64,000 bases of DNA from Orobanche coerulescens. Lineage: Eukaryota; Streptophyta; Magnoliopsida; Lamiales; Orobanchaceae. The DNA is taken from assembly GCA_033398695.1 (NCBI GenBank), contig CM065804.1, forward strand, positions 50,623,501 through 50,687,500. The letters are read 5' to 3'. Each line of letters begins with the position of its first letter. Position 1 is the first letter of the stretch. Below the pieces are notes generated by a model. That model was not told the origin of the DNA, made no database searches, and was given only the letters and a program-made list of their open reading frames with translations. The translations under genes and the position numbers were made by a program. Positions 59,249 to 64,000 of this stretch are shown piece after piece.

Positions 59249-60489
59249 TTGCAGAAAAGGTGGAACGACTACTACCACATCTCCACAAATTCAAACATTG
59301 GAGGTGAAGAATGGTTTGTAGATTCCGGATGCTCAAGGCACATGACCGGGAACAATAAGGTGCTGTTAAATTTTGTCAAAGAAAGAGGTCCAGACGTAAA
59401 CTTTGGAGATATCTCTAGAGGACAAACAAAAGGCTTTGGAGATCTGCACCGAGGAAATATCACTATATCCAAAGTTCATTATGTCAAAGGGCTCAAGTAT
59501 AATCTCCTGAGCATAAGTCAGTTTTGTGATGAGAAAAACCTAGTGGTCTTCACAATTTAGAAATGTATGGTGATAGATATCCTATCTGGAGAGGTGAAGC
59601 TACAAGGGTTCAGAAGGAGAGACGTCTACATGATATAGTGGAACACAGGAACCCCTAATACCGGTTTTCTATCTAAGACAATAGCTGAGAATGGAAGGCT
59701 GTGGCACAAAAGATTATGTCATCTAAATTTCAAAGCCATCAACAAGATTAGTTCTCAGAAGCTGGTCAGAGGACTTCCAGAAGAAGCATTCAAGAAGGAA
59801 GCTCTCCGTGATGCATGTTAGAAAGGAAAGCAGACCAGAGCATCATTCAATCCAGTCCAGCCTACAACTCTGACATCAAGGATCTTAGATCTACTTCATA
59901 TGGATCTATTTTGCCCTATAAAGCCAGGACTCTAAGTGGTATAAAGCATGCTCTAGTAGTAGTGGATGACTACTCAAGGTTCACATGGATTATCTTTCTG
60001 TATAAAAAGAGTGAAACCTTGACCAAGTTACCTGAGCTGCTGAGAAGGATCCAAAATAACAAATCCCTCTCAATCATCAACATCAGATCAGATAGAGGAG
60101 GTGAATTTCTCAACAAGGCGATCACTTATTACAGCGATCAGAATGGAATACAGCATGAGGTCTCTACATCCAGGACCCCCCAACAGAATGGTGCTGCCAA
60201 AAGAAGAAACAGAACCCTAAAGGAAGCAGTCAGGTCCATGATTGCAGAAGTAGACCTGCCCAAGAGGCTCTGGGATGAAGCTGTCAACACAGCATGCCAC
60301 ACTCAGAACAGGAGTATGATAGTAGGGATACATGGCAAAACTCCCTATGAGGTTTGGAATGGCAGAACACCTACAGTTGCTTATTTTCATATTTTTGGTT
60401 GTAAGTGTTTCATCCACAACAATGGTAAAACCCAACTAAATGCCTTTGAAGCTAAAACTGATGATGGTCTATTTATGGGATATTCATAA
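59249..60489 (+). pseudogene. Copia-B protease and integrase
   Basis: The protease active site is 'WFVDSGCSRHMTGNNKVL' (Asp-Ser-Gly), then 'SKVHYVKGLKYNLLSISQFC', with stops near 59558 and 59636. The integrase zinc module is 'LWHKRLCHLNFKAINKI' and 'LRDAC' plus a stop plus 'KGKQTRASF'. A frame change near 59890 precedes the core 'ALVVVDDYSRFTWIIFLY'. Catalytic Asp lies in 'INIRSDRGGEF' and Glu in 'NRTLKEAVRSMI'. The open part 59815-60489 ends 'AKTDDGLFMGYS' with a stop. Sirevirus affinity rests on these motifs plus the LTR and gag style. Confidence 0.87.
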
Positions 60490-61037
60490 AGAAGCAAGGC
60501 ATATAGAGTTTTTAACAAAAGAACCTTAGTTATGGAGAAAATACCTCATGTTGTATTTGATGAATCCACCATTGAGTACAGGAAACAAGTGGAATTGATT
60601 GAGGATAAGCTCAAATCCGCAAACCTAGAAGAAGTCATTGTTCATGACATAGGGATGGTGGACTCACCTGTAGATCAGCCTGAAGACCCATCTGTAGCTG
60701 ATGAAGACCCAACTGCAGATCAGACAGGACCACCAAACCTACCTGATCCGGTTGCTGCTGATAAAGACCATACTGTAGCTGATAAAGACTCATCTGCAGA
60801 CTAGACCAGATCCGAACCTATAGATGACAAGACGGTAGCTGATCTAGTTGCAGACCAAGGAGATCAGATCCAAGCTGATGCAGAGAGAGAGAGGAAATCC
60901 ACCAAAGCAAATCTACAGGGGAAACAGACCCTGAAGAAGAAGACATTCCTAAGTGGCTCAAAGATCACCCTCTTTAACAGATTATTGGGAAGCTAACTAA
61001 TGGAGTCAAGACAAGACAGTCTACTCTACCCGTAGGA
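60490..61037 (+). pseudogene. Copia-B pol linker between integrase and RT
   Basis: Reading resumes after a stop with 'VFDESTIEYRKQVELIEDKL', then a degenerate Asp/Ala/Pro-rich repeat of the type 'VADEDPTADQTG' / 'VADKDHTVADKDSSAD' (60660-60804), then stops. Such repetitive acidic linkers precede RT in Sireviruses. No catalytic function is expected. Confidence 0.65.
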
Positions 61038-62611
61038 ATGGCAATTTTTTCATGCTTTATGTCTCTGATAGAACCCAAGACAACAGAGCAAGCCCTGGAA
61101 GACTACTCCTGGATCAATGCAATGCAAGAAGAGCTCAATCAGATGGAGAGAAACAATGTTTGGGAACTAACAGACATACCATATCATAAGAAGGTTATTG
61201 GCACCAAATTGGTGTACAAAAACAAATGCGACGAAGATGGAGCTGTTGTTAGGAATAAAGCCAGACTTGTTGCTAAAGGCTATGCACAGTGTGAAGGAAT
61301 AGATTTTGATGAAACCTATGCACCTGTTGAAAGATTAGAAGCCATCAGACTATTCCTCGCATATGCTGCATGCAATGATTTTGAAGTCTATCAGATGGAT
61401 GTAAAGAGTGCTTTTTTTAATGGAATCCTAGAAGAAGAAGTCTATGTGGAGCAACCCCCAGGATTTGTCAAAGAAGACAAAGTCTACAAGCTATTGAAAG
61501 CTCTATATGGACTCAAGCAGGCACCAAGAGCTTGGTATGAAACCCTATCTGTATCTCTTGAGAAGAACGGTTTATGCAAAGGGAAAGTGGACAAGACCCT
61601 ATTCAGAGTGGAGTACGAAGGCCACATATTACTAGTTCAGATATATGTGGATGACATCATATTTAGCTCAACCAACCCAGAGCTGTGTGAGAAATTCTCA
61701 AATATCATGTAAGGAGAATTTGAGATGAGTATGATGGGAAAGCTTAACTTCTTTCTTGGATTACAAGTCAAGCAGATGGAAAATGGAATTTTCATCAATC
61801 AAGCCAAATATACCCGAGATCTAATCAAGATATTTGGAATGGAATCAGCCAAACCAGCAAGAATTCCTATGAGCACAAGCACTCATCTAGATGCAGATGA
61901 GGGACGCATATCAGTGGACTCAACCCACTACATAGGACTCATTGGATCATTGCTATACCTCACTGCAAGCAGACCAGATATATCTTATGCTGTAGGAGTG
62001 TGCGCACGATTTCAATCCAAGCCAAAGCAGTCTCTCCAAGATGCAGCCAAGAGAATAATCAAATACCTTAAGTCTACAGTCAATGTTGGACTATGCTACC
62101 CTAAGGATGATAACTTCGAGCTATCAGGATACTCAGATGCAGATTTCGCAGGATGCAAAATAAATAAGAAAAGCACTAGTGGAACGTGACAATTCCTAGG
62201 AACCAGACTGATATCCTAGTTTAGCAAGAAGCAGGTTTCTAACTCTATCTCACAACAGAGTCAGAATACCTGGCTGCAGGTAGTTGTTGTGCCCAGATTT
62301 TATGGATCAGACAACAGCTAAGGGACTACAACATTATTGCCAATGAAGTTCCAATTTGGTGTGTCAACAATAGTGCTATTGCAATAACCAACAACCCGGT
62401 ATTGCATTCAAGGACAAAGCACATTGATGTTAAGCATCACTTCATAAGAGATCACGTGCTTAACAAGAGAGTCAGAGTTGAAAGAGTCAGCACAGACTAC
62501 CAAATTGCTGACGTTTTCACCAAACATTTGCCAGAAGAAAGGTTTTTAGAGCTAAGCAGGGAACTTGGATTACTAGATTGGGAATATAGTACAGATGAAA
62601 AAGCTAGCTGA
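61038..62611 (+). pseudogene. Copia-B reverse transcriptase and RNase H
   Basis: The RT is well preserved: '[20 protein letters not shown]', '[20 protein letters not shown]', '[20 protein letters not shown]', '[20 protein letters not shown]', and the catalytic '[12 protein letters not shown]' (YVDD, near 61644). A TAA at 61710 splits it. The second half (61725-62189) has 'MGKLNFFLGLQVKQMENGIF'. RNase H shows 'GYSDADFAGCKINKKSTSGT' followed by a stop, then a frameshift near 62230. It ends 'SRTKHIDVKHHFIRDHVL' and 'QIADVFTKHLPEERFLELS'. Motif content matches plant Sirevirus pol. Confidence 0.9.
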
Positions 62612-63190
62612 AACAGATCAGACGAAGGACGGACTAAGCTGATCACAGGAATCAACCCCTACCTGATGCAGACAAGAAGACGAAGGACAGACGAAGGAAC
62701 TTAGCTGATCAAACCACATACGAGAAGTCAAAGGAGTCAACTCACCTGATGCAGAGCAGTCAAGAGTCAAACAGTCAACCAGATAAGTTTTCTATACCTA
62801 ATCAACTTCTGAATATTATATTATTATCTGCTATTTGTATAATATCATAATACTATTTGGATTACAAGTGCATAATCCTATATGTTTAAAATACACGTGG
62901 CAACTACGCTTTCAATCGACCTCCACTATGACAAATTAAAATCCAACCGTCCATTTTCAAAATTTCAAAAACTGGACCACCGATTACTAATTTGAATTTT
63001 AAAAAGCCTCAAAAAGTCAGCTACCGTTTAAAATAAATGAATATTTAATTGCAAACATCGTTTCAGTTTCTTTTTAAAGACGGGAAAAGCCTTTTCACTT
63101 TACCTTCTTCAACCTTGCAAAACCTTAATTCTTCAGAGCAGAAATTCGTACGAACTCTACATACACTCATAAATCTTTTACTGTGCAGAA
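62612..63190 (+). other. Spacer between Copia-B pol and the additional ORF
   Basis: The first 200 bases carry repeats of 'gacgaagga(c/a)' and 'acctgatgcaga'. The remainder looks like a leader, with CT-rich sequence and 'cagaaATGG' at the ORF start. No LTR boundary, PPT or TATA box could be fixed. Confidence 0.5.
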
Positions 63191-63920
63191 ATGGAATCTT
63201 ACTTTGACAGAGTGAACCTCAAGGCATTGAAGGGCCAGATCATCTTTTCATTGGTCGTCGATCTCGAAGGACTTCTTGAAGCCAATCTGGAGAATGACGT
63301 GTGTTACCTTATCCGAGCGGTGAAGAGGAATGGGATATACCCATTCTTGAATATCAGCCCCCAACATGTGTTCAAGGAGGCTGTTATTGCCTTTTACCGG
63401 GAAGCCATAGTTCTTGAATCGGGCATTCGGAGCACAATCTTTGGAAGACAAGTGGATATCACGCCAGAGACAATCGGAAAAATATTCGGGATGAAATCCC
63501 GCGGCATGGCTGTCGAAGCCTTGAAACAGAACGCAGCCGACACGTGGCTGAGAATCAAAACCGTCGAACAGCTACGATCAATTATCATCAGCCAAGTTCA
63601 TGGTGCTGGGAGCACTAATTCAAGCTGAGCCAATTGACTGGGCTGACTACATTTTTCGTCAATTGGTGTGGGAGGTGAATAAGGTCGAGTGTCTAGTCGA
63701 GTAGAAGAAGTTCAAATCAAAGCTTGCATTCGGGACGCAGATAAGTTGGATGCTAGAGAAGCTAGGTGTGGCAAAGGGAAGTGCCGACCCTTTTCACATC
63801 AATAAGAGACTTGGTCATTTGGACCAAGAAACCCTAAGGCGATTGGGTGGAGAACGAAAAGCGTCTCAGCTATTAAGAGAAATGCCTGAGGAGCCGTATT
63901 CCTAGAGATACCCTATGAGC
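63191..63920 (+). pseudogene. Additional ORF downstream of Copia-B pol (putative env-like or other accessory)
   Basis: From ATG 63191 the frame is open for 145 codons: 'NLKALKGQIIFSLVVDLEGL', 'PFLNISPQHVFKEAVIAFYR', 'RSTIFGRQVDITPETIGKIF'. A frameshift near 63593 leads into 'KFMVLGALIQAEPIDWADYI' and, after a stop, 'QISWMLEKLGVAKG'. It then becomes Ser/Glu/Pro-rich to the window end. The same order of motifs occurs, as I recall, in uncharacterised ORFs next to plant retrotransposons. No signal peptide or membrane helix is evident, so an envelope role is not supported by the visible part. The remainder lies outside the window. Confidence 0.55.
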
Positions 63921-64000
63921 TCAGACGAGTCGGAGGATCACCAACCTGCAGCCCGCAACTCACCTGCAGCCCAGTCTGAAACTGAGTCAGACAACACCCC

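Larger units (their letters stand above)
55961..64000 (+). mobile_element. Copia-B: Sirevirus-type element with an extra 3' ORF, running off the window
   Basis: The 5' LTR (55961-57429) begins TGTTAGATTTTGATGATGTC and ends GACCTACA. PBS, gag, pol (protease, integrase, RT, RNase H) and an additional ORF at 63191 follow. No second LTR start is seen before 64000, so the extra ORF lies between pol and the 3' LTR, where some Sireviruses carry an env-like or other additional ORF. The five bases before the LTR are GCACT; the matching duplication lies outside. Frameshifts and stops in gag and pol make this copy defective. Confidence 0.88.

Noticed and set aside
63191..63920. Envelope glycoprotein for Copia-B
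   Set aside because: Position fits, but no signal peptide, transmembrane helix or cysteine pattern is visible in the part present, so only 'additional ORF' is claimed.

Overview
The window is plant nuclear DNA, almost certainly eudicot, made entirely of nested transposable elements. I see no single-copy host gene, tRNA or rRNA. The evidence for a plant is Ty3/gypsy chromovirus polyproteins, Sirevirus-type Ty1/copia elements with iMet-tRNA primer-binding sites, and two CACTA (En/Spm) transposons with plant-specific transposase domains and plant-style introns. A fragment at 50.7-51.3 kb resembles an uncharacterised ORF I recall from Asteraceae repeats, so Asteraceae is my best guess for the family, at low confidence.

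The layout is a five-level nest. The outermost element is a decayed gypsy, Gypsy-1 (LTR from 3798, gag-pol to 9041), broken inside its integrase gene. The interrupting element is a Sirevirus-like copia, Copia-A. Its 5' LTR starts at 9042 and resumes at 52110-53420, followed by gag and partial pol to 55960. CACTA-1 (9272-52109, 3-bp duplication TAA) sits in that LTR. CACTA-1 contains CACTA-2 (11488-30280, duplication TAT) and Gypsy-2 (37462-48140, minus strand, duplication TTCAC). CACTA-2 contains a large non-autonomous gypsy derivative, LARD-1 (16739-25534, duplication TTACA). A second Sirevirus, Copia-B (55961 to beyond the window end), interrupts Copia-A inside its integrase. Left of Gypsy-1 (1-3404) are a copia gag fragment, two palindrome-rich tracts, a terminal fragment of the CACTA-2 family and the end of another LTR.

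Each CACTA element carries two genes. Gene 1 is a transposase with transposase-associated, tnp2, DUF4218 and DUF4216-type regions. Gene 2 is a multi-exon accessory protein. In CACTA-2 this runs from a PB1-like N-terminus into a Ptta/En/Spm-type region. In CACTA-1 it combines a Ptta/En/Spm-type region, a DUF8039-like region and a C-terminal Ulp1 (C48) cysteine protease whose visible His, Asp, Gln and Cys are all present. CACTA-1 also carries a minus-strand fragment of an F-box/LRR/FBD host gene with exon-intron structure and a second captured gag-like fragment. Gypsy-2 is the most complete retroelement: matched LTRs, PBS, PPT, two zinc knuckles, protease, reverse transcriptase, RNase H, integrase and chromodomain, with frameshifts mainly in reverse transcriptase.

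The most unexpected signal is regulatory. Gypsy-1, Copia-A, LARD-1 and Gypsy-2 each carry a dense cluster of short near-perfect palindromes, of types TAGCGCACGCTA, TAGCGTACGCTA and TTACGTACGTAA, just upstream of a TATA box in the LTR. Since copia and gypsy lineages share this, convergence or exchange of a promoter module is worth testing.
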